Assembly (NCBI GenBank): GCA_024409235.1
Contig: JAKSUA010000027.1
Location: 1 to 35,955, forward strand
DNA: 35,955 bases
From: Bacteroidales bacterium
GTDB taxonomy: Bacteria > Bacteroidota > Bacteroidia > Bacteroidales > UBA1715
Direction: 5' to 3'
Every line of letters begins with the position of its first letter. Within the stretch, counting starts at the first letter, position 1. Under the pieces are notes generated by a model. The model was not told the origin of the DNA, made no database searches, and saw only the letters and a list, made by a program, of their open reading frames with translations. Positions 8,328 through 16,193 of the stretch are shown in pieces. A program made the position numbers and the translations under genes.

Positions 8328-8897
8328 CTATTCGACCATAATTTCCTCCAAACCACCTTTTGTACCAAGAACGAAAGGCGTAGGAGGATTATCTTCCTGT
8401 ATAAGATTATCTATATATAACGGCTCATGATGTATAAAAAAGGAACATTCAAACGTATTTCCCACTTGCAACTTTGAATTCAATGCAGAAACAACACGGA
8501 ACTTTATTCCTCCTAAAAAAAGAAAAGTACATTTTCTATCTGGTTTCCATGAAACGGTTACCGTATTTCCTTCATGTAATTCCGACGTTTTAACTGATTG
8601 TGACACAATAAAATCGGAAGCTTCCGGAGCCAAATCATGTAATTTTACGAGAAAAGCATCCCAATGCTCGTATCCTAAGAACTGTGACAAAATATTCAAC
8701 GTACTCCTACGGGTCATATCTGCCCCTTCTATATATCCCCATAAACGTTTTAATGTCGTAGGACTGATAGTTACATGCATTCTCTCCCATATAACACCAA
8801 CCAAGAATTCAAAATCGGAGGGTGTTCTAATTTGACGATTTACCGATTGTTCAATTTCATACCGCAACATCAATATTTCTGGAGAATGTTTTGTCAT
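8328..8897 (-). CDS. Bacteroidota-type DNA-binding (HTH) protein paired with kinase
   Basis: A 189-residue protein. Residues about 24-80 (RTPSDFEFLVGVIWERMHV, ISPTTLKRLWGYIEG, RRSTLNILSQFLGY) match a short N-terminal helix-turn-helix-like domain frequent in Bacteroidota, including the S.TTLKRLWGY helix and the FLGY..W..F motif. The C-terminal half (about 105-189) is beta-rich with alternating hydrophobics (TVSWKPDRKCTFLFLGG ... FRVVSA) and could be a ligand- or partner-binding domain. It lies 38 nt upstream of the Ser/Thr kinase in the same direction, so a kinase-regulated DNA-binding protein is a reasonable inference. Its targets are unknown. A perfect -7 box lies at 8913-8920. Confidence 0.65.
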   Translation of the reverse strand: MTKHSPEILMLRYEIEQSVNRQIRTPSDFEFLVGVIWERMHVTISPTTLKRLWGYIEGADMTRRSTLNILSQFLGYEHWDAFLVKLHDLAPEASDFIVSQSVKTSELHEGNTVTVSWKPDRKCTFLFLGGIKFRVVSALNSKLQVGNTFECSFFIHHEPLYIDNLIQEDNPPTPFVLGTKGGLEEIMVE

Positions 8898-8912
8898 CGC
8901 TTTTATTTTTCA

Positions 8913-8920
8913 CAAAAATA
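8913..8920 (-). promoter_or_regulatory. Candidate -7 box for the HTH/kinase pair
   Basis: On the minus strand TATTTTTG matches TAnnTTTG exactly, about 16 nt before the ATG at 8897. No good TTTG is seen at the expected distance upstream. Confidence 0.4.
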
Positions 8921-8959
8921 AGTTGTTTTATCATTCAACCTACAGTCCTTTTTAGTCCA

Positions 8960-8991
8960 TTTGGAAATTCAACTCCTACGCAATACCTTTG
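8960..8991 (+). promoter_or_regulatory. Promoter of the MATE gene
   Basis: TTTG (8960-8963), 20 nt, then TACCTTTG (8984-8991), a perfect TAnnTTTG. The predicted transcription start is near 8998, 14 nt before the ATG at 9012. The in-frame TTG at 8961 that would lengthen the protein is part of the -33 element and so cannot be the start. Confidence 0.6.
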
Positions 8992-9011
8992 CCGGCAAAG
9001 ATTTTCATACG

Positions 9012-10352
9012 ATGAAGGAAGAACGCGACTCACTTGATTTTAGCAAAGAGCCTGTAAGCCAACTCTTTCGCAAGATGTTCATTCCTACTCTTCTTGGTAT
9101 GGTTTCGATGGTGGTGCTTAACATTACCGATGGGGCTTTTGTTGGACATGGTGTGGGCAGCGAAGCATTAGCTGCTATCAATATTGTGGCTCCATTATTT
9201 CTTATTGCTGGCGGTTTAGGACTATTATTCGGCATTGGCAGCAGTGTGGTCGCAAGCATTCATTTAGCAAAAGGAAATGAACACGCAGCCAATCTTAATC
9301 TTACTCAAGGTGTGATTGCAAGTGTGACTATTGGAATACTTGTCGGTTGTATTGTGTTGCTTTTTCCAGAACAAACATGCCTATTGTTCGGCGGTTCGGA
9401 AGCTCTTATGCCTCTAACCTGTGTCTATTTAAAGTGGATTGCTTTGCTAACTCCTTTCAATATGTTCGGCATGACAGCAATGTTTATGGTCAGACTTGAC
9501 GGGAAACCTGGATTTGCAGGTTTTATGAATAGTTTTTGCGCAATTCTCAACATTATTCTCGACTATATTTTCATTTTTCCACTACAAATGGGTATAGAAG
9601 GTGCTGCCCTTGCGTCATTTACAGCATTTGCCTCGGGAAATATTCCACTTGCAATTTTTCTATTCACAAGAACAACAAAAGTTCATTTTCATCCAATAAA
9701 ACTATCAAAAACAAGTCTATTCCTTTCTCTCCGGAATCTTGCATACCAGATAAAGATTGGTGCTTCGGCACTACTTGGTGAACTCGCCATTGCGTCTATT
9801 ATGATTGTAGGCAACTATATGTTTATGCGTTTTCTTGGCGAAGATGGTGTTGCCGCCTATTCTGTTGGGTGTTATTGTCTTCCGATAGTTTTCATGATTG
9901 GAAATGCCATTATTCAAAGTGTACAACCAATAATGAGTTTTGCTCACGGTGCAAATGACAAAATCCGCCTCTATGAAGCAAAAAAAATCGCACTAAAGTT
10001 TGCATTACTCATTGGTTTGGGCGGAATGATATCGCTACTATTTTTCTCAGAACCAATCACTTCGATTTTTCTTGTTCCAGGCTGTAAGGCACACGAATTA
10101 TGTAGCAACGGACTGCGAATATTTGCGCCTGCATTCTTATTTATTGCCATCAATATTGTTTTAATAGGCTACCTACAAAGCATTGAAGCGGCAAAAGCAG
10201 CAACAATCTTCACTCTACTCCGCGGCTTCATATTTTCTATACCATGTTTTATAGCTTTACCATATATCGTTGGTACAAACGGACTTTGGTTAGCGTTGCC
10301 ATGCGCAGAATGTGTAACAATGGTATTACTTTTTATAAAAATGAAAAAATAA
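9012..10352 (+). CDS. MATE-family multidrug/Na+ antiporter
   Basis: An inner-membrane efflux protein of 446 residues, the usual MATE length. It starts MKEERDSLDFSKEP, followed by the family signature near the first helix (LFRKMFIPTLLGMVSMVVLNITDGAFVG) and about 12 hydrophobic segments in two halves. The second half begins around IKIGASALLGELAIASIMIVG. The protein is expected to export cationic compounds in exchange for Na+ or H+. Substrate cannot be read from the sequence. The start at 9012 is chosen because the promoter lies at 8960-8991. The stop is 1 nt before the ATG of the YjbQ-family gene, so the two are co-transcribed. Confidence 0.85.
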   Translation: MKEERDSLDFSKEPVSQLFRKMFIPTLLGMVSMVVLNITDGAFVGHGVGSEALAAINIVAPLFLIAGGLGLLFGIGSSVVASIHLAKGNEHAANLNLTQGVIASVTIGILVGCIVLLFPEQTCLLFGGSEALMPLTCVYLKWIALLTPFNMFGMTAMFMVRLDGKPGFAGFMNSFCAILNIILDYIFIFPLQMGIEGAALASFTAFASGNIPLAIFLFTRTTKVHFHPIKLSKTSLFLSLRNLAYQIKIGASALLGELAIASIMIVGNYMFMRFLGEDGVAAYSVGCYCLPIVFMIGNAIIQSVQPIMSFAHGANDKIRLYEAKKIALKFALLIGLGGMISLLFFSEPITSIFLVPGCKAHELCSNGLRIFAPAFLFIAINIVLIGYLQSIEAAKAATIFTLLRGFIFSIPCFIALPYIVGTNGLWLALPCAECVTMVLLFIKMKK

Positions 10353-10353
10353 T

Positions 10354-10767
10354 ATGATTAACCAGGTAGAATTTACACTTCAAGAAAGAAGACGTGGCTG
10401 TCATCTTATAACAAGCGAGATTATTGCACAAATCAGTCATCTTTTACCGAAAACCGGACTGCTACATCTATTCATTAAACATACTTCTTGTGCGCTTTCA
10501 ATTAATGAAAACGCCGACCCGGATGTCCGCAACGATATGGAGCAAATTCTTAATCATATTGTAAAGGAAAATGAGACATATTACCTTCATACACTTGAGG
10601 GTGCCGACGACATGCCAGCTCACGCAAAAAGTAGTTTGTTCGGCGTAAGTCTAACTATTCCTATAACAAACGGACGGCTAAATTTAGGTACATGGCAAGG
10701 AATATACCTATGTGAATTCCGTAACTATGGCGGACCACGAAAAATTGTCGCAACTATTTACCAATAG
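10354..10767 (+). CDS. YjbQ/UPF0047-family protein
   Basis: A 137-residue protein matching the YjbQ (UPF0047) family over its full length. Conserved blocks are KHTSCALSINENADPDVRNDM (about 43-63), EGADDMPAHAKSSLFG (about 82-97, with the conserved His) and LGTWQGIYLCEFR (about 111-123). Members are often labelled secondary thiamine-phosphate synthase because some E. coli and archaeal proteins show that side activity. The true role is uncertain. It follows the MATE gene by 1 nt. The functional link between the two is not obvious. Confidence 0.85.
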   Translation: MINQVEFTLQERRRGCHLITSEIIAQISHLLPKTGLLHLFIKHTSCALSINENADPDVRNDMEQILNHIVKENETYYLHTLEGADDMPAHAKSSLFGVSLTIPITNGRLNLGTWQGIYLCEFRNYGGPRKIVATIYQ

Positions 10768-10789
10768 TTTTTTCTATAAAAGAAAACAT

Positions 10790-10820
10790 ATTGACAAATA
10801 AATTTTTTCGGGTACATTTA
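10790..10820 (+). promoter_or_regulatory. Candidate promoter of the helicase-nuclease gene
   Basis: ATTG (10790-10793), 19 nt, then TACATTTA (10813-10820), 7 of 8 to TAnnTTTG. The predicted start is about 10 nt before the ATG at 10836. Confidence 0.45.
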
Positions 10821-10835
10821 TAGAAAAATTTTGTC

Positions 10836-13800
10836 ATGCTCAATATTTACAAAGCTTCTGCCGGTGCAGGAAAAACATATACCCTTACTCTTGAATATAT
10901 AAAGTTGCTTTTTAGCGACCCTAATAATTTCAGAAAAACATTGGCGGTTACATTCACGAACAATGCTTGCGGTGAAATGAAAAACCGAATTTTAAATGCA
11001 CTGTACAACCTTTCATTCAACGACAAGGCAGACTATGTAAAAGAACTAACAGAACTTGGTTATAGTAAAAAAGAAATTCAGGAAAAATCATTTTTACTTT
11101 TCAAGAATATTCTACACAACTATTCTTTTTTCTATATAGAAACAATTGATGCTTTCACGCAAAAAGTTCTCCGAAATTTTGCTAAAGATTTAGGGCTTCC
11201 ACCAAAATTCAATTTGGAAATTAGCCAAGACGAAATTCTTGAAACTATCACCAAAAATCTTTTAGTAAATTCCATCGAAAACGAGGAACTTCATAAAACA
11301 CTTATTGAATTTGCATTCAACGACATAGAAGAAAATAAAAACACCGACATAAAAGCCGAGATTAAAAATGAAAGCAACGTTTTTTTCTCGGAATTATATC
11401 AGGAATATGCAAAAACAGACTCTTCGAACAACAGCGAGCAGATTGACAGCGAAAAGCTTCAATCATTTTTTTTGAGTTTAGAAAAACAAATAGAAGATTA
11501 TAAACAAACAACATCTTCTAAAGCTGCAAAAGCTTTTGATTTAATTACTAAGGCGGGACTTTCTGTTGAAGATTTTAAAGGAAAATCACGTTCTCAACTC
11601 ACACCTTTAAAAAAAATAAAAGACAAAGATTTCAGCAAATCATTAAACGAAAAAGTATGTGACATAAATGAAGTCCTTTCGCCACAAAAAGCATTGGAGA
11701 TTCATAGTTTATACACAAACGAATTCATTGAACTTTTACAAGAAATTGTAAATCTTACCGATCGTAATTCACAAGAATACAGTCAGATGCGAACAGCAGA
11801 AGAATTGTTGAAACACAAAAAAGGAATAATTCTTTCTCAATACATTCACAAAGAATTAGATGATTATTGCAAACAGGAGAACACATTTTTTATTGCATTT
11901 GCCAATAAATTTCTAAAAACAATTATCAACGGCAGCGACACTCCTTTTGTCTATGAAAAAATTGGACAAACAATAGAAAACATAATGATTGATGAGTTCC
12001 AGGACACATCAAAAATGCAATGGGAGAATTTTAAGCCTATCGTATTCAATCTTTTAAGCATGTTGAAAGACGCCCTGATTATTGGCGACGTAAAGCAGTC
12101 TATTTACCGATTTAGAAACGGCGATTGGAAACTGCTTCATTCTCTTGACAAAGACACTGATTTACAACATTATGCAGAACAAAAAACAATTTCCGACAAT
12201 CATCGCAGCTTAAAAAATATCGTTGAATTCAACAATGAATTCTTCAAAAAGTATGCAACATACGTTGACAACACATTCAACAAAAATAACAACACATCAT
12301 TTCAAACAATTTCTGATATTTATAAAGACTGCGAACAAGGTGTTGCAAAAGGTGATGGCGGTTGCATAGAAATACAAATTATTAATTCATCCTTAGACTT
12401 AAACGCCGAGGTTGCAAATGAACAACTGCTTGAATCTATTTTTGAGAAAACTGTTTCTCTTTTAAGAAATGGAAGAAAAGCAGACGACATTGTATTCTTA
12501 TGCTACAAGAACAAACAAATTGCCGAACTTGTTGACTTCTTTAACAAAAAGAAAAAAGACCCACAATATTCCGACATAAAAGATTCTTTCTCCATTATGA
12601 GCAAAGAAGCTCTTTTAATCAACAATTCCATTGCAGTTCAGTTTATTACAAGCTACCTTCAAAAATTGACAACACCAGAGAATTCGAATGAATCAAAATT
12701 CTTGGACGCATTTCTAACCTTTGCATATCAGAATATCCATAAAACAACCGATGAATTGCCAAATGTGGAAATATCACGCAACATGTCAATCTTTGAAACA
12801 TGCGAGAGCATAATTGAGAAATTCAAATTAGCATCCGAAAGCGAAACGCCATATATTACTGACTTCCAAAACCTTGTTTATTCATATTCAAAAAGCAACA
12901 CAACCAGTTTAAGCCATTTCCTTGAACACTGGAACGAAATTAAAGACAAAAACTACTTGCAGCAGGCTAAAACAACTGGATGCATGAGTGCATCAACGGT
13001 TCACAATTCCAAAGGATTGGAATATCCTGTTGTAATAATGCCAAGATTGCTAAAAACAAGCCCAAGCAACAGATCTGCTTTATATCAAACAAATTTCGAC
13101 GAACTTCCAATAGCAAAACTCTCAGGAAATCTAAGCGATACAACGCTGAAAGACAAATACATTGAAGAACTTTATAACACAGAAATCGACAATATCAACG
13201 CTTTGTATGTTGCCTGCACACGCCCAAAAGAAGAATTGTACATTTTCGATAAATGTTCAACAAAATCAAAGAATATTTTAAAAGTTTTTGAAGAAACTCT
13301 TAGCCAAATACATAATGCAGAAATCACAGAATACAATCTTTCTATTGGCAAACCAAGTGGATCAAAAAATAAAGAAGCTCAAAAAGACAAAAATAAGCCC
13401 AAAGCAACTATCATTAAAAACTATCCACTGACCTCCAATAAAGGAGAAAACAGCAACATCAAACTATTGGCAGACAAAAATTCCAAGGACTTTTTGGAAC
13501 TTTTTGACACACATGATACAAAAAGAAGGCATGGTCTTCTCATGCATAAAATATTAGAACACATTGAAACGGCTTCAGATATTGAAAAATATGTTAATCT
13601 GTATTGCACGCCTGATTTATTTTCAACAACTGAAAAAAAATCGTTAACCAAGACATTGAAAGAAAGAATCGCAAACAACAAAGTTTCACATTGGTTTGAC
13701 GATTCCTGGGATTATGTTCTTACAGAACAATCTATTCTTACCAAAGACATTGATATAAAAAATGGTCAGAAAGAAAGACGTCCCGACAGAATGCTTATTA

Positions 13801-13961
13801 AAGGAAAAGATGTTACTATTATTGACTACAAATTCACGAATGAAGAACATGACAGCCATATAAACCAAGTGAGAGAATATATGAATATTCTCTCACGTAT
13901 GGGTTACAATCCCGAAGGATTTGTATGGTATGTCGAGCTTGACAAAATCAAAGAAGTTTAA
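10836..13961 (+). CDS. AddA/RecB-like UvrD-type helicase with C-terminal PD-(D/E)XK nuclease
   Basis: A 1041-residue superfamily 1A helicase-nuclease, expected to process double-strand DNA ends for recombination. Walker A ASAGAGKT is at residues 7-14. Walker B is IDEFQDTS near 385-391, followed by GDVKQSIYRFRNGDW (motif III/IV region), DNHRSLKNI, HNSKGLEYPVV near 722 (motif V) and VACTRPKEELY near 790 (motif VI). The C-terminal nuclease has HGLLMHKILEHIE near 904, RPDRM near 982, IDYKF near 996 and QVREYM, so the catalytic set (H, D, D-x-K, Q-xxx-Y) is complete. Sequence and length fit the Bacteroidota AddA-like group. The AddB partner is not adjacent. The stop overlaps that of the convergent acyl-CoA ligase gene by 4 nt. 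Confidence 0.88.
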   Translation: MLNIYKASAGAGKTYTLTLEYIKLLFSDPNNFRKTLAVTFTNNACGEMKNRILNALYNLSFNDKADYVKELTELGYSKKEIQEKSFLLFKNILHNYSFFYIETIDAFTQKVLRNFAKDLGLPPKFNLEISQDEILETITKNLLVNSIENEELHKTLIEFAFNDIEENKNTDIKAEIKNESNVFFSELYQEYAKTDSSNNSEQIDSEKLQSFFLSLEKQIEDYKQTTSSKAAKAFDLITKAGLSVEDFKGKSRSQLTPLKKIKDKDFSKSLNEKVCDINEVLSPQKALEIHSLYTNEFIELLQEIVNLTDRNSQEYSQMRTAEELLKHKKGIILSQYIHKELDDYCKQENTFFIAFANKFLKTIINGSDTPFVYEKIGQTIENIMIDEFQDTSKMQWENFKPIVFNLLSMLKDALIIGDVKQSIYRFRNGDWKLLHSLDKDTDLQHYAEQKTISDNHRSLKNIVEFNNEFFKKYATYVDNTFNKNNNTSFQTISDIYKDCEQGVAKGDGGCIEIQIINSSLDLNAEVANEQLLESIFEKTVSLLRNGRKADDIVFLCYKNKQIAELVDFFNKKKKDPQYSDIKDSFSIMSKEALLINNSIAVQFITSYLQKLTTPENSNESKFLDAFLTFAYQNIHKTTDELPNVEISRNMSIFETCESIIEKFKLASESETPYITDFQNLVYSYSKSNTTSLSHFLEHWNEIKDKNYLQQAKTTGCMSASTVHNSKGLEYPVVIMPRLLKTSPSNRSALYQTNFDELPIAKLSGNLSDTTLKDKYIEELYNTEIDNINALYVACTRPKEELYIFDKCSTKSKNILKVFEETLSQIHNAEITEYNLSIGKPSGSKNKEAQKDKNKPKATIIKNYPLTSNKGENSNIKLLADKNSKDFLELFDTHDTKRRHGLLMHKILEHIETASDIEKYVNLYCTPDLFSTTEKKSLTKTLKERIANNKVSHWFDDSWDYVLTEQSILTKDIDIKNGQKERRPDRMLIKGKDVTIIDYKFTNEEHDSHINQVREYMNILSRMGYNPEGFVWYVELDKIKEV
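13869..13896. repeat. Perfect 12-bp inverted repeat (hairpin) in the 3' end of the helicase gene
   Basis: Gtgagagaatat (13869-13880), loop atga, then atattctctcac (13885-13896). The stem is perfect. It lies inside the coding region (reading VREYMNILS) and 62 nt beyond the stop of the convergent acyl-CoA ligase gene. It could end or stabilise that transcript, although no T-run follows in the minus direction. Confidence 0.7.
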
Positions 13962-15766
13962 GCATACAACTTCTTAATATTTTCTTGATATTTTTCTTCA
14001 ACAACTTTACGTTTTACTTTTAATGTTGGAGTTAAAATACCATTTCCTATGCTCCACTCATCTGTTACAAGATCAAATTTCTTAATTTGTTCTGTATCAC
14101 CGAACTGAGCATTATATTTATCAAATTCACGTTTAAATCGAGCAATAATAGTTTTATTTTTCACCATTTCCTCAGGTGTTGTATATTCCACATCGTGACG
14201 TGAACACCACAATTTCATGAATTCAAAATTAGGAGAAACTATTGCAACAGGGAATTTCTGATTTTCACCAAACACAACAATATTGTCGATAAAAGGCGAC
14301 ATTCCAAAAGTATTTTCCAAAACCTGTGGATTCACATATTTTCCAAATGCAGTTTTGAAAAGAGCTTTAATACGACCTGTCAACATCAATTGTCCTTTCT
14401 CTGTGAATTTACCCAAATCACCTGTATGGAACCATCTATCTTTATCAATTACCTCAGCAGTTAGTTCTGGAGATTTATAGTAACCCAACATAATATTTGG
14501 ACCTTTGCAAATTACTTCTCCGTTTTCTGCAATTCTTACATCAACACCTGGCAAAGGAAAACCTACTGTACCAGCTTCACGAGAGAATTTCAAACGTTGG
14601 CTTACCGCAATCACAGGAGAAGTTTCTGTCAAACCATATCCTTCGAACACAGGCATTCCAATTGCAGTAAAGAATGAAACCAAATGACTTGGAATTGCAG
14701 CAGAACCAGAAACAACAATATCAAAATCGCCGCCAATACCTTTTGCAATTGTATTCCACACCAATTTTCTTGCAATTGCACTTTTTATTTTATAACACAA
14801 AGTTCTGTCGCAACTTTCAATTTTATATTCTTTTGCAACATCAATTGCCCAGTAAAACAATTTTTGTTTAAAACCAGACAATTTCTTTCCATTATCATAA
14901 ATTTTGTCATAGAATTTTTCCAACACACGTGGCACAGCCGACATCATTGTAGGAACTACTTCTTTTATATTTTCAGCTATCGTACCAAGATTCTGAACAT
15001 AGTAAACCGACATTCCAAGATATTGATACAAGAATACAAGCATTCTTTCATACACATGGCAAAGTGGTAAGAAACTCAACACTCTGTTTGACCATGCAGA
15101 AGGAATCACTCTTAGGCTCATTACCTGTGTAATAAAGTTATTATGCGACAACATAACTCCTTTTGGGGTTCCCGTTGTACCAGAAGTATATACGATTGTT
15201 GCACAATCATTTGGCATCACTGCATCTTTGCGGTTCTGTAAAGCTTCAGGATTTTGATTCTGCTTTCCTAATTCTATGAACTGATCGAATGTTTCATAGT
15301 CTTTTCTCTCGACAAACGTGTATATGTGTTGTAAACATGCAGGAAGTTCATCTTTTACAGCATTAATTTTCTTCATCACTTCCGCACCTTCCATAAACAC
15401 AACCTTAGCTTCGCAATGATTCAAAATATATTTGTAGTCATTTTCACTAACCGTTGGATAAACAGGAACAGAAACTGCACCAATCTGCATAATTCCCATA
15501 TCAAGCATGTTCCATTCAGGTCTATTTGAAGCAATAATGGCAACTTTATCACCAGTCTGAACACCCAGCGCCATCAAACCATAACTGATATTATTTGCAT
15601 ATTCACGATATTCTTTTGGAGAATAAGTCTGCCACTTTCCTGTTTGTTTTCCACCAAGGGCAACTGTCTGTTCAGGGTAATTCAACTCATAATTTTCAAG
15701 AAGATCAAACAGACGAGTTGGATCTTTGATTTTTGAAAAATCTCTTGCTACATATTTTCTTGCCAT
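13958..15766 (-). CDS. Long-chain acyl-CoA ligase (AMP-forming)
   Basis: A 602-residue adenylate-forming enzyme that would activate fatty acids to acyl-CoA through an acyl-adenylate. The ATP/AMP signature YTSGTTGTPKGVMLSH is at 193-208. GYGLTETSPV (adenine-binding), WFHTGDLG and the A8-A10 region KALFKTAFGKYVNP follow in the usual order. Length and the KTAFGKYVNP motif fit the long-chain (FACL) group rather than acetyl-CoA synthetases. It is the third gene after a lipoprotein and an acyl-CoA thioesterase, 23 nt downstream of the thioesterase. That pairing supports fatty-acid turnover. The stop overlaps the convergent helicase stop. Confidence 0.9.
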   Translation of the reverse strand: MARKYVARDFSKIKDPTRLFDLLENYELNYPEQTVALGGKQTGKWQTYSPKEYREYANNISYGLMALGVQTGDKVAIIASNRPEWNMLDMGIMQIGAVSVPVYPTVSENDYKYILNHCEAKVVFMEGAEVMKKINAVKDELPACLQHIYTFVERKDYETFDQFIELGKQNQNPEALQNRKDAVMPNDCATIVYTSGTTGTPKGVMLSHNNFITQVMSLRVIPSAWSNRVLSFLPLCHVYERMLVFLYQYLGMSVYYVQNLGTIAENIKEVVPTMMSAVPRVLEKFYDKIYDNGKKLSGFKQKLFYWAIDVAKEYKIESCDRTLCYKIKSAIARKLVWNTIAKGIGGDFDIVVSGSAAIPSHLVSFFTAIGMPVFEGYGLTETSPVIAVSQRLKFSREAGTVGFPLPGVDVRIAENGEVICKGPNIMLGYYKSPELTAEVIDKDRWFHTGDLGKFTEKGQLMLTGRIKALFKTAFGKYVNPQVLENTFGMSPFIDNIVVFGENQKFPVAIVSPNFEFMKLWCSRHDVEYTTPEEMVKNKTIIARFKREFDKYNAQFGDTEQIKKFDLVTDEWSIGNGILTPTLKVKRKVVEEKYQENIKKLYA

Positions 15767-15789
15767 ATTCTAAATTTATTTATTTCTAT

Positions 15790-16179
15790 TTATTGTAAAT
15801 GAGCTTCCAAATCGCTACGCATTGTTCCAACTATAGGAACTGATTTCTGTGTTTTGAAATCAAAATGAACAATCACACTTTTGGAACGGGCGCAAAGGTT
15901 TCCGTCCTGCCATAATTCCTGTGTAATATCAAATGATGAATTTCCCATACGACTTATCCACGACTTCACTTCCACCTGACTATGGAAAAATATCTGTTTT
16001 AGATAATCAACCTCCATTCTCGCCAAAATAAGATTCCAATTATTGAAATCCATCGTAGGATTCAAGATTTTAAAAAGCGGAGTTCTTGCTTCCTCAAACC
16101 AGCAAGGCAGAACAGTGTTATTTATATGCCCCAAAGCATCGGTATCAGCAACACGTGGAGTTATTGTATACGAAAACAT
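15790..16179 (-). CDS. Acyl-CoA thioesterase, 4HBT/YbgC-FadM type hotdog fold
   Basis: A 129-residue hotdog-fold thioesterase that would hydrolyse acyl-CoA. It starts MFSYTITPRVADTDALGHINN, with the family's catalytic-region motif (Asp14, GHINN) at 12-21. This is followed by the long helix segment (CWFEEARTPLF) and the strand pattern EVDYLKQIFFHSQVEVKSWI, S.ITQELWQDG, A.SKSVIVHFD typical of YbgC/FadM members. The chain length specificity cannot be read. It lies between the lipoprotein gene (14 nt upstream) and the acyl-CoA ligase gene (23 nt downstream), so it is part of one transcription unit. Confidence 0.85.
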   Translation of the reverse strand: MFSYTITPRVADTDALGHINNTVLPCWFEEARTPLFKILNPTMDFNNWNLILARMEVDYLKQIFFHSQVEVKSWISRMGNSSFDITQELWQDGNLCARSKSVIVHFDFKTQKSVPIVGTMRSDLEAHLQ

Positions 16180-16193
16180 TCTTTTATTTTTTT

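Noticed and set aside
10768..10789. Hairpin terminator after the YjbQ-family gene (ttttct ataaa agaaaa)
   Set aside because: Only a 6-bp AT stem. It is too weak and too common in this AT-rich DNA.
14684..15070. Plus-strand open frame opposite the acyl-CoA ligase gene
   Set aside because: Low-complexity Phe/Asn/Tyr-rich translation, antisense to a conserved enzyme.
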